Assembly: GCA_006227805.1 (NCBI GenBank)
Contig: SBFT01000025.1
Span: 1-9,586, forward strand
DNA length: 9,586 nucleotides
Source of the DNA: Paracoccaceae bacterium
GTDB lineage: Bacteria; Pseudomonadota; Alphaproteobacteria; Rhodobacterales; Rhodobacteraceae
Direction: 5' to 3'
Shown here piece by piece: positions 1-5,913 of this stretch. Numbering within the stretch: position 1 is the first letter of the stretch; every line of letters starts with the position of its first letter. The position numbers and the translations under genes were made by a program. The notes beneath the pieces are model-generated. The model saw only the letters and a list, made by a program, of their open reading frames with translations. It was not told the origin of the DNA and made no database searches.

Positions 1-464
1 GCGTCGTTGATGAAGCCCGCGTGCCGCGCCTCGTCCCGCGCCATCAGCTGGAAGAGTTGCGTGATGTCCTTGTTCGAGCCGCGCCGCTTCATCTCCTTGT
101 AGAGCACGCAGCCCGAGAATTCGGCAGTGCAGGACGAGATCAGGAAATCGATGAATTCCTTTCTCAGCTGAGGCTCCATCCCGTCCCAGTCGACATGGTC
201 CCAGTCCTCGTTCTTGCGGAAGTGGCCCTTGTTGGGGTCGGACTGCATCTGGGCGATCAGCTTGTCCCATTCCTTGCGCACCGGGGTCACGTCGATCGCG
301 TCCAGTTCGTCGAAATCGGTGGTGTAGAAACGCGGCGTCAGAAGCGTGTTCTGCATCGCGACGGCGGTCGCCGTCTCGCTGTCGAACTTCGCCTGTTCCT
401 CCTGGATGGCGAGGCCCTCTTCGACGGTCGTGGCGTCGGCGGTGTGTTTGATCGGGGCGTTCAT
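1..464 (-). CDS. acsF: Aerobic Mg-protoporphyrin IX monomethyl ester oxidative cyclase AcsF, N-terminal part (cut by window edge)
   Basis: Oxygen-dependent di-iron enzyme that forms the isocyclic E ring, converting Mg-protoporphyrin IX monomethyl ester to divinyl protochlorophyllide. The first 154 codons are visible and the rest lies beyond base 1. After a variable leader of about 35 residues comes the typical AcsF N-terminal text (NTLLTPRFYTTDFDEL near residues 39-54, then WDHVDWDGMEPQ near 88-99). Candidate iron ligands are E115 in TAEFSG and the ExxH box E145-A-R-H148 in ARDEARHAGF, as expected of the rubrerythrin-like fold. The ATG overlaps the TGA of the upstream small gene by 4 nt (ATGA), with an AGGTGA Shine-Dalgarno just upstream, so translation is probably coupled. 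The anaerobic radical-SAM cyclase BchE is excluded because its CxxxCxxC and B12-binding features are absent. Having this form implies pigment synthesis under oxygen. Confidence 0.95.
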   Translation of the reverse strand, partial: MNAPIKHTADATTVEEGLAIQEEQAKFDSETATAVAMQNTLLTPRFYTTDFDELDAIDVTPVRKEWDKLIAQMQSDPNKGHFRKNEDWDHVDWDGMEPQLRKEFIDFLISSCTAEFSGCVLYKEMKRRGSNKDITQLFQLMARDEARHAGFIND

Positions 465-757
465 AGCTTCACCTCATCCGAGAAGGAAAACTCGCAGAGT
501 TCCATGAATTCGAAATCGCCGGTCAGGCGGGTCCAGAGACGTTCGAGTTTCGAGGCCCGGAAGATCACCGCCTCGCGGGTCTCGCGGACCACCTGGCCAT
601 AGGGGGCCATGATCTCGGGGCCCTTCACGATCACTTCGTCGCCGGGCCAGACGACGGCGCCGTCGGTGAATTTCACGTGGGCATGCAGGCTGTCGAAGCA
701 GTGGCTGACTTCCACTTCGCAGGGGTGGCGTTCCACGTCCTTTGTCAGAATTCCCAT
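461..757 (-). CDS. bciE: Probable BciE, accessory subunit of the alphaproteobacterial oxygen-dependent cyclase (98 aa)
   Basis: A 98-residue soluble protein without signal peptide or membrane segment. The sequence shows a likely beta-rich core (VVWPGDEVIVKGPEI near residues 35-49), a helical stretch near 68-79 (SKLERLWTRL) and an acidic, Phe-rich C-terminus (FEFMELCEFSFSDE). Two cysteines near the start (C13, C20) and C88 form no recognisable metal motif. From the literature, alphaproteobacterial AcsF needs an extra small protein named BciE, encoded in the photosynthesis cluster. I infer that this gene is bciE from its size, its place between puhC and acsF, and its 4-nt ATGA overlap with acsF. 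I cannot confirm identity by alignment, and a generic conserved puh-operon hypothetical remains possible. The ATG start is supported by a purine-rich GGAAAGGAAG Shine-Dalgarno 7-8 nt upstream, in the 23-nt gap after puhC. Confidence 0.7.
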   Translation of the reverse strand: MGILTKDVERHPCEVEVSHCFDSLHAHVKFTDGAVVWPGDEVIVKGPEIMAPYGQVVRETREAVIFRASKLERLWTRLTGDFEFMELCEFSFSDEVKL

Positions 758-780
758 CGGAGGCTTCCTTTCCTTCGGGG

Positions 781-1251
781 TTACGGTTGGCCCAGCAGCC
801 TGGCGAAGCTGCGGGTATTGGTGGCGCCGAAGCCCATCAGTTCGGCCGACCAGCCGGTCAGCGGGTCGGTGATGGACAGCCGGTTGCCCTCGCGCAGTTG
901 CAGCAGCACGGGGGCGTCCGAGGGCAGGTCGCGCTTGGCGCGTTCGCGTTCGATCACGCGCTGGACACCGGCGATGAACCCGCCCTGGTCCCCCGGCAGA
1001 TCGGCGATCACGGAGCCATTGGCGTCGAGGACGCGCGCAGCGCCCGAGGTGTCGCCCGACAGGTGGATCGCGCGCTCCCGGATCACGGGCGTGTCGGGGG
1101 GCGTCGCTTCCAGCGGCCGCCCGGTGATCCGCGCGGCCGAGACCAGCACGAGGCAGACGACGACCAGCGCGAACATCGCGCGGACCATGAAGCGCGGGAC
1201 AAGTTCATCCTCGCGGTGGCGCAGGCGGGGGGTGTGTGAGGTTTCGCTCAT
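781..1251 (-). CDS. puhC: Photosynthetic complex assembly protein PuhC
   Basis: A 156-residue membrane-anchored protein. A basic, cytoplasmic N-terminus (residues 1-21) precedes one transmembrane helix (about 22-41, MVRAMFALVVVCLVLVSAA), followed by a periplasmic domain of about 115 residues. That domain contains the family-type text RAIHLSGDTSGAARVLDANGSVIADLPGDQGGFI (in part, residues 60-93) and ends with TDPLTGWSAELMGFGATNTRSFARLL. In Rhodobacter capsulatus PuhC is required for normal reaction centre and light-harvesting 1 assembly. I chose the ATG at 1251 rather than the longer in-frame ATG at 1341 because it lies 4 nt beyond the puhB stop, has a GGAG Shine-Dalgarno overlapping that stop, and removes an Arg/Pro-rich stretch that is puhB read out of frame. 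The stop is TAA. Confidence 0.92.
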   Translation of the reverse strand: MSETSHTPRLRHREDELVPRFMVRAMFALVVVCLVLVSAARITGRPLEATPPDTPVIRERAIHLSGDTSGAARVLDANGSVIADLPGDQGGFIAGVQRVIERERAKRDLPSDAPVLLQLREGNRLSITDPLTGWSAELMGFGATNTRSFARLLGQP

Positions 1252-1255
1252 GCTC

Positions 1256-1900
1256 TCACTCCGCCGCGACGGCCGAACCGACCCGGCCAGCGGGTGTCTT
1301 GCGGGACAGTTTCGGTTCGCTGATGCGCGAGCGGGCGGCATCCGCGATCAGGCCCGCCACGCGTTCGGCATCGGGGATGCAGCGCAGCGCCGGTTGCGTC
1401 GGGCGCATGTGCCAGGGCCGCAGATGCGGCCAGCAGGTCAGGTAGCCCAGGCGCGTCTCGCCCATCGTCTCGAAGGCGATGGTGCCGGTGCCGCCACGGC
1501 GCAGGTCCAGCATCGCGTTCGCGATCTGGGTGTAGGGCAGGTTCAGCGTCATGGTCAGGGCCGCGCCGATGCGCATGGCGACGCGGCGGTTGGTGACGGT
1601 GTAGACCGCCGAGCGCGCCTGGACATAGGCGGTCAGGGTCAGCAACCCGACGACGACCGCGCCCAGCACGATCAGCGGCACGGTCGCACCGATCGCCTGG
1701 CCCAGTGGCAGGATGTCCACCACCGAACCGAAGCGCCATAGCGCAAGGATCGCGAAATAGCCGATGACCCAGGGCAGGCTCATCGATTCCCAGGCCAGGC
1801 GCCACCAGTCGGGGCGGCCCTGCCACAGGATCTCCTCGCCCGCGGGCGGACGTTCGGGGAGCCCCTCAACAGGCTCGATCTGGTAGTCGTCGTGAGACAT
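1256..1900 (-). CDS. puhB: Photosynthetic complex assembly protein PuhB (bacterial PH-domain membrane protein)
   Basis: A 214-residue inner-membrane protein. The N-terminus reads GLPERPPAGEEILWQGRPDW (residues 13-32), typical of PuhB and of YdbS-like bPH2 proteins. Hydrophobic segments lie at about 43-60 and 69-93. They are followed by YTVTNRRVAMRIG (100-112) and a beta-rich PH-like domain (about 113-150: LNLPYTQIANAMLDLRRGGTGTIAFE in part). The C-terminal 30 residues are basic and low in complexity. In R. capsulatus PuhB acts as a dimerising assembly factor for the reaction centre, with a secondary effect on light-harvesting 1. The gene starts 65 nt after the puhA stop, behind a GGAG Shine-Dalgarno and just downstream of a 6-bp hairpin; its TGA is 4 nt from puhC. 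The length fits the family. Confidence 0.94.
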   Translation of the reverse strand: MSHDDYQIEPVEGLPERPPAGEEILWQGRPDWWRLAWESMSLPWVIGYFAILALWRFGSVVDILPLGQAIGATVPLIVLGAVVVGLLTLTAYVQARSAVYTVTNRRVAMRIGAALTMTLNLPYTQIANAMLDLRRGGTGTIAFETMGETRLGYLTCWPHLRPWHMRPTQPALRCIPDAERVAGLIADAARSRISEPKLSRKTPAGRVGSAVAAE

Positions 1901-1916
1901 GGCGAGTATCTCCGTT

Positions 1917-1933
1917 GGGTTCGGGAAGAACCC
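1917..1933 (-). promoter_or_regulatory. Intercistronic hairpin between puhA and puhB
   Basis: On the transcribed strand the sequence is GGGTTC-TTCCC-GAACCC, a perfect 6-bp stem with a 5-nt loop. It lies in the 65-nt puhA-puhB gap and ends 2 nt before the CGGAG puhB Shine-Dalgarno. No T-run follows it, so it does not look like an intrinsic terminator. By analogy with the pufBA-pufLM hairpins of Rhodobacter, it could protect the 3' end of a puhA segment or reduce puhB translation. That function is inferred; the inverted repeat itself is seen directly. Confidence 0.5.
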
Positions 1934-1965
1934 GCGCGACGCTCAGGCCGCGCGGATCCCGCGGT

Positions 1966-2736
1966 TCAAAGCTGCGGATCCTGGCGGCTGGGATCGGCAT
2001 AGAGATGGCCGCCGCCGTAATAGGCGGAGACCTTGTCTTCCTCGAGCTTGGTGATCTGCCGCGGCGAGGCGATGGTCGGCACGGTGGCGAAGTGCTTGGC
2101 GTAGATCGAGTTGATCTTGACCTTGCCGCCCCAGATCCGGGCCATCGTCAGGGGCACGAGGCGGGTGCCTTCGCCCCATTTCCTGTCCAGCCGGTATTCC
2201 AGGTAGCGCACCATCTGTTCGGGTTCGTCCACCCACATGTCGGTGCATTCGCCCACGATCTCGCCATCGCCCGAGATCACCGGCATCCCGCGCGGATCGC
2301 TGCCCGCCGAGACGCTGAAGGCGTCGTTCCGGGACATCGGCACGATCTTGGGATGGCCGTGACCGTCGAGTTCGGGCTCGTCCCGGCGCGGCGCCCACGA
2401 GGCGGGGCCGACACCGTCCAGCATCGGATCGCCCGTCGGCTCCAGCGGAAAGCCGTTGGCGGCGCTGGTCTTGCGCAGCGCCAGGTCGGCGCGTTCCGGG
2501 GCTTGCCCGCTGGGCACGGTCAGGGTGCCGCGGCCATGGGGCAGCTTGAAGGTCTTGTCCTCCGGCAGGGGGAAGAGACCGGGGTTCGAGGACTTGTTGC
2601 CCTCGTCGTCTTCCAGCGGATAGCCCTCGCGCATGTTCTCGCGCTGGATGTAGTAGAGCAGCAGAGCGAAGAAGGCGTAGAACAGCCACAGCGTCGAGGC
2701 CGCCAGGTCGAAGCCTCCGAAGAATGGTTCTGTCAT
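1966..2736 (-). CDS. puhA: Photosynthetic reaction centre H subunit PuhA
   Basis: A 256-residue reaction centre H subunit, with one transmembrane helix and a large cytoplasmic domain that caps the L/M quinone side and carries protons toward QB. The helix spans about residues 11-30, followed by the signature QRENMREGYPLE (31-42). Further family blocks are LPHGRGTLTVP (65-75), PTGDPMLDGVGPASW (100-114), PELDGHGHPKI (121-131) and DMWVDEPEQM (166-175). With the start at 2736, D124, H126, H128, D170 and E173 carry the same numbers as the known proton-entry and proton-transfer residues of R. sphaeroides H. An in-frame ATG two codons upstream (2742) is possible. I prefer 2736 because a strong AAGGAGG lies 9 nt before it but only 3 nt before 2742. 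The gene follows lhaA by 25 nt. In Rhodobacter, puhA is transcribed both by read-through from bch genes and from a promoter inside lhaA. Confidence 0.97.
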   Translation of the reverse strand: MTEPFFGGFDLAASTLWLFYAFFALLLYYIQRENMREGYPLEDDEGNKSSNPGLFPLPEDKTFKLPHGRGTLTVPSGQAPERADLALRKTSAANGFPLEPTGDPMLDGVGPASWAPRRDEPELDGHGHPKIVPMSRNDAFSVSAGSDPRGMPVISGDGEIVGECTDMWVDEPEQMVRYLEYRLDRKWGEGTRLVPLTMARIWGGKVKINSIYAKHFATVPTIASPRQITKLEEDKVSAYYGGGHLYADPSRQDPQL

Positions 2737-2745
2737 AGTCATGTC

Positions 2746-2752
2746 CCTCCTT
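2746..2752 (-). promoter_or_regulatory. Strong Shine-Dalgarno of puhA
   Basis: AAGGAGG on the minus strand is the best anti-SD match seen in front of any gene here. It lies 9 nt before the ATG at 2736 and 3 nt before the ATG at 2742, favouring the shorter PuhA. A strong site fits the need for high expression of a structural subunit relative to the enzymes and assembly factors around it. Confidence 0.7.
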
Positions 2753-2761
2753 GGTGGACGG

Positions 2762-4195
2762 TCAGGTCGGGAAATCCGCCAGGCCCAATCTGGACGGCTC
2801 CGCGTAATCCGGTTTCAGGGTGCCCGACGTGCGGACCAGCGGGCCCAGGACGGCAAGCGTGACGAAAAGAAGTGCGATCTCGGCGTGATAGACGAAGGAA
2901 TAGCCCGCAGCGGGCGTCACCAGTCCTTCGCCCAGCGCGCCCGACATGGCGATGCCGCCCACCCAGTCGCGCAGGCCCCCGCCCAGCGCGGTCGCGATGC
3001 CTGCAGCGGTCGCCTGCGCCGCGCCCCATGCGCCCAGCGCCAGGCCCCGGCCCGCCATGCCCTGCGCGGGCATGGCCATCGCGGCCATCAGGGTCGAGAC
3101 GGCGAAGAGCCCGCCGCCAAAGCCGATCAGGCCCGCGCCCGAAAAGAACAGAAGCGCCGAATTCAGGGGGCCCGCGAAGATGACGGTGGTGAAGGCCCAG
3201 ATGCCCGAGAGGATGCCCAGACCCGCCAGCCGATAGGGGTTCGACCCGCGGTTCAGCCGGTATGCGGCATAGGCCAGCCCCAGAAGCGCGCCCGCCGACC
3301 ACATCGCGGTCAGAAGGGTGGTGGTCGATACCGACAGACCCAGGATTTCGCCGCCATAGGGTTCCAGCAGGACATCCTGCATGTTGAAGGCCATCGTGCC
3401 CACGAAGACGCAGGCCAAGAGCCGGCCCGCCGTGCCTCCGCGCATGTAGTCGGCCCAGGCATCGGCGAAGCGCGGACGCGCCTCGTCGCGTTCGGCGCGG
3501 CTCATCGGGCGGACCTTCTCCTGCTTCCACAAGGCGATCAGGTTCAGGATCACGCCCGCGACGGCTGCGCCCTGGACCACGCGGATCAGGCGCAGGTCCG
3601 AATAATCCGCCAGAAGCGCGCCGATCAGCAGAGACGACACGCCCATCCCCACGAGGAACATCACGTAGAGCAACGCAACCACGCGCGGCCGGGTCTCGTC
3701 CGTGGCGCGGTCGCTGGCCAGCGCCAGGCCCGCGGTCTGGGTCATGTGCAGCCCTATGCCCGTCATCAGGAAGGCCAGCGCGGCCAGAACCTGGCCCGCG
3801 AAGGGGATGTCGTGGACGACATCGCCGCCCAGAACCAGCAGCGCGAAGGGCATGATCGCAAGGCCCCCGAACTGCCAGAGCGAGCCGAACCAGATATAGG
3901 GCACGCGCTTCCAGCCGATGGCCGAACGGTGGGTGTCGGACCGGAAGCCCAGAAGCGCGCGGAACGGCGCGATCAGAACCGGCAGCGCGATCATCGTCGC
4001 GACGATCATCGCGGGCACCGACAATTCCACGATCATGACGCGGTTCAGCGTGCCCAGCAGCATGACCATCGCCATGCCGACCGAGACCTGGAACAGCGAC
4101 AGGCGCAGCAACTGGCCCATCGGCAGCCCTTCGCTGGCCGCATCCGCGAAGGGGAGCGAGCGCAGAGACAGGGTCTTGAGCCGCTGCGCGATCAT
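2762..4195 (-). CDS. lhaA: Light-harvesting 1 assembly protein LhaA (PucC/BCD family, MFS-like)
   Basis: A 477-residue polytopic membrane protein with about 12 hydrophobic segments (for example near 34-50, 60-80, 107-124, 133-150, 174-194, 204-222, 258-272, 291-311, 324-341, 346-372, 384-405, 437-455). PucC-family signatures are visible: the short loop with SDTHRSAIGWKRVPYIW (86-102) between segments 2 and 3, and NMQDVLLEPYGGEILGLSV (271-289) in the second half. In R. capsulatus, LhaA (F1696) promotes light-harvesting 1 assembly around the reaction centre, probably by delivering bacteriochlorophyll or organising assembly. I call LhaA rather than PucC or the geranylgeranyl-associated bch2 paralogue because of its position between bchM and puhA. 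The ATG overlaps the bchM stop by 4 nt (ATGA), indicating coupled translation. In relatives, the 3' part of this gene carries the puhA promoter; I cannot pick one out by eye. Confidence 0.94.
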   Translation of the reverse strand: MIAQRLKTLSLRSLPFADAASEGLPMGQLLRLSLFQVSVGMAMVMLLGTLNRVMIVELSVPAMIVATMIALPVLIAPFRALLGFRSDTHRSAIGWKRVPYIWFGSLWQFGGLAIMPFALLVLGGDVVHDIPFAGQVLAALAFLMTGIGLHMTQTAGLALASDRATDETRPRVVALLYVMFLVGMGVSSLLIGALLADYSDLRLIRVVQGAAVAGVILNLIALWKQEKVRPMSRAERDEARPRFADAWADYMRGGTAGRLLACVFVGTMAFNMQDVLLEPYGGEILGLSVSTTTLLTAMWSAGALLGLAYAAYRLNRGSNPYRLAGLGILSGIWAFTTVIFAGPLNSALLFFSGAGLIGFGGGLFAVSTLMAAMAMPAQGMAGRGLALGAWGAAQATAAGIATALGGGLRDWVGGIAMSGALGEGLVTPAAGYSFVYHAEIALLFVTLAVLGPLVRTSGTLKPDYAEPSRLGLADFPT

Positions 4196-4875
4196 GGCAC
4201 CAGCTCCAGCGCCTGGGCGATGTAGAACCCGCTGGTCACCTGCTCGACCGGGCGCAGCCGGCGGCGGACGCCCTGCGCCGCGATCTCGCGCGACAGGCGC
4301 AGATGGTCATGGGGCACCATCACGGGCGACCGGTCCGATTGCGGGAAAAGCTTGCCCGCGTAGAACATCGCCATCAGCAGGCGCGTGCGCGGCGGAACGG
4401 TGAACACGATCGCGCCCGAGGTGCGCGCCTCCAGAACGGCCAGCGCGCGCCCGATATCGGCGCCGTCGTAGTAGATCAGGCTGTCCATCGCCACGACATG
4501 ATCGAAACGCCCATGCGCGGGATCCAGCATGTCGCCCGCCACGTAGGTGATCCGCGGCATCAGGTCGGACGGCGTGCGTTGACGCGCGATGTCGATGAGG
4601 TTCGGCGCGATGTCGCAGCCGACGACCTGCGCGCCGCGCCGCGCCAGTTCGAGGCTCATCTGTCCCGCGCCGCAGCCCGCGTCGAGGACCCGCGCGCCAT
4701 GCAGGTCGGCGGGCAATCGCGACAGCATCAGCGCGCGCATCCGGTCCCGGCCCGCCCGCACGGTCGCGCGCACCTTCGACACTGGCGCGTCACTGGTCAG
4801 ACGCTCCCATGTGCGGGTGGCGGTCTTGTCGAAATAGGTTTCGACGCGCGCGCGGGTCTGGTCGTATGCAGTCAT
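4192..4875 (-). CDS. bchM: Mg-protoporphyrin IX O-methyltransferase BchM
   Basis: A 227-residue class I SAM-dependent methyltransferase that esterifies the C13 propionate of Mg-protoporphyrin IX, the step between Mg-chelatase and the cyclase. The SAM-binding glycine motif is VLDAGCGAGQMSLELA (63-78), followed by the acidic strand end VVGCDIAPNLI (84-94). GDMLD (114-118) and HVVAMDSLIYYD (126-137) match later methyltransferase motifs. The N-terminus (YFDKTATRTWERLTSD, 14-29) is typical of BchM/ChlM. The start is the ATG at 4875 because it shares one base with the bchL TGA (TGATG) and gives the usual family length; longer in-frame readings run backward through bchL. The upstream Shine-Dalgarno is weak, so expression probably depends on coupling to bchL. 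The stop overlaps lhaA. Confidence 0.95.
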   Translation of the reverse strand: MTAYDQTRARVETYFDKTATRTWERLTSDAPVSKVRATVRAGRDRMRALMLSRLPADLHGARVLDAGCGAGQMSLELARRGAQVVGCDIAPNLIDIARQRTPSDLMPRITYVAGDMLDPAHGRFDHVVAMDSLIYYDGADIGRALAVLEARTSGAIVFTVPPRTRLLMAMFYAGKLFPQSDRSPVMVPHDHLRLSREIAAQGVRRRLRPVEQVTSGFYIAQALELVP

Positions 4876-5843
4876 CAATCGAACCCCAGCAATTCGAAGA
4901 TCTCGCGGTCGGGCAGCGGATCGGGCGCCAGCGCCTCTGTGCCGTTCCACAGCGTCTCGGCCAGCCGCACGTATTCGGCGCGGCAGCGGACGATGTCCTC
5001 GTCGTCGTCCATCTCGAACAGGGTCTTCTTCTTCAGGCGCGACCGGCGGATCGCGTCCACATCCGGCATGTGCGCGATGCGCTTGAACCCCACGCGGTCG
5101 CAGAAGCGGTCGACCTCGTCCGTCTCGCGCGAGCGGTTGGCGACGCATCCCGCCAGGCGCACCTTGTAGTTCGACGACTTGGCCTGCACGGCGGCGATGA
5201 TCCGGTTCATCGCGTAGATGCTGTCGAAGTCGTTCGCGGTCACAATGACCGCGCGGTCAGCGTGCTGGAGGGGCGCCGCGAAGCCGCCGCAGACCACGTC
5301 GCCGAGAACGTCGAAGATCACCACGTCGGTGTCGTCGAGCAGGTGATGCTGTTTCAAGAGCTTGACCGTCTGGCCGACGACATAGCCGCCGCACCCCGTC
5401 CCTGCGGGTGGTCCGCCCGCCTCGATGCACATGACGCCGTTATAGCCCATGGTCACGAAATCCTCGGGGCGCAGTTCCTCGGCGTGGAAATCGACCTCCT
5501 TCAGGATGTCGATGACGGTGGGCTGCAACTGCCCCGTCAGGGTGAAGGTGCTGTCATGCTTGGGATCGCAGCCGATCTGCAGCACGCGCTTGCCCAGCGT
5601 CGAAAACGCCGCCGACAGGTTCGACGAGGTCGTCGACTTGCCGATGCCGCCCTTGCCATAGACCGAGAATACCTTGGCGCCGTCGATCTTCATCGACGCG
5701 TCCTGATGGACCTGGACCGAACCCTCGCCATCCTCGCCCTGTCTCAGGACGGGGGGCGCGGCCAGACCGCGCCGGGCCAGACCTTCGGCCTCTCGGGCGG
5801 CGGCGCGGGCGGCGGGGGGGTGCTTTGCGTCAAGCGGGCTCAT
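4875..5843 (-). CDS. bchL: Light-independent protochlorophyllide reductase iron protein BchL, with N-terminal insertion
   Basis: A 322-residue NifH-like homodimeric ATPase that passes electrons to the BchN-BchB component, reducing the D ring of protochlorophyllide in the dark. Visible motifs are the P-loop YGKGGIGKST (62-71), switch-type CDPKHDST (92-99), the [4Fe-4S] ligands C151 in GTGCGGY and C185 in DVVCGGF, and the C-terminal LPDREIFELLGFD. From GEDGEGSVQV onward it is nearly identical to my recollection of R. sphaeroides BchL. The protein is about 25 residues longer than that one (297 aa) because of an Ala/Arg-rich stretch at about residues 6-36, between the conserved MSPxD start and GEDGEGS. 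The ATG has a GGAAAGGAAG Shine-Dalgarno 6-7 nt upstream. The longer reading from 5990 is rejected because it enters bchH. The gene sits 70 nt after bchH and shares one base with bchM. NifH is ruled out by context and the BchL-type ends. Confidence 0.97.
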   Translation of the reverse strand: MSPLDAKHPPAARAAAREAEGLARRGLAAPPVLRQGEDGEGSVQVHQDASMKIDGAKVFSVYGKGGIGKSTTSSNLSAAFSTLGKRVLQIGCDPKHDSTFTLTGQLQPTVIDILKEVDFHAEELRPEDFVTMGYNGVMCIEAGGPPAGTGCGGYVVGQTVKLLKQHHLLDDTDVVIFDVLGDVVCGGFAAPLQHADRAVIVTANDFDSIYAMNRIIAAVQAKSSNYKVRLAGCVANRSRETDEVDRFCDRVGFKRIAHMPDVDAIRRSRLKKKTLFEMDDDEDIVRCRAEYVRLAETLWNGTEALAPDPLPDREIFELLGFD

Positions 5844-5846
5844 GCG

Positions 5847-5886
5847 GGCTTCCTTTCCGAAGGGCAGCGACCCCCTCCGTCTTCGG
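5847..5886 (-). promoter_or_regulatory. bchL leader: inverted repeat next to the Shine-Dalgarno
   Basis: The 70-nt gap between bchH and bchL holds CCGAAG (5881-5886) and CTTCGG (5857-5862) on the transcribed strand, a perfect 6-bp inverted repeat around an 18-nt loop that contains a GGG/CCC pair able to stack inside. The last two bases of the stem are the first two of the GGAAAGGAAG Shine-Dalgarno (5849-5858), so pairing could reduce ribosome access. No T-run follows, so it is not a terminator. The repeat is seen directly; its regulatory role is inferred. Confidence 0.35.
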
Positions 5887-5913
5887 GTTTCAGGTATGTA
5901 TCCGGGTGGCGGG

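Noticed and set aside
1252..1341. Longer PuhC start at 1341
   Set aside because: The extra 30 codons overlap puhB in another frame and place unrelated Arg/Pro-rich residues before the normal basic N-terminus. The ATG at 1251 follows the puhB stop with a Shine-Dalgarno.
677..1741. A 354-codon plus-strand open frame across puhB, puhC and part of the small gene
   Set aside because: It crosses three well-supported minus-strand genes, has no plausible protein features and is explained by GC-driven stop depletion.
1917..1933. Rho-independent terminator after puhA
   Set aside because: The stem is only 6 bp and no T-run follows it on the minus strand; the next bases are AACGGAGAT. Downstream puh genes also have no obvious promoter of their own, so read-through is likely.
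2737..2761. PpsR/CrtJ-type operator (TGT-N12-ACA) near puhA
   Set aside because: The TGT at 2731 is followed 12 nt later by CCT, not ACA, and no pair with correct spacing was noticed in the gap. The operon operator is expected upstream of bchF, outside the window.
2741..4225. A 494-codon open frame on the plus strand opposite lhaA
   Set aside because: Its translation is Arg/Gln/His-rich low complexity, with no recognisable domain. The opposite strand encodes LhaA with clear membrane segments and PucC-family motifs.
4875..5843. Nitrogenase iron protein NifH or chlorophyllide reductase BchX
   Set aside because: The P-loop and cysteine pattern are shared by the superfamily, but the GEDGEGSVQV start, the LPDREIFELLGFD end and the position between bchH and bchM are those of BchL.
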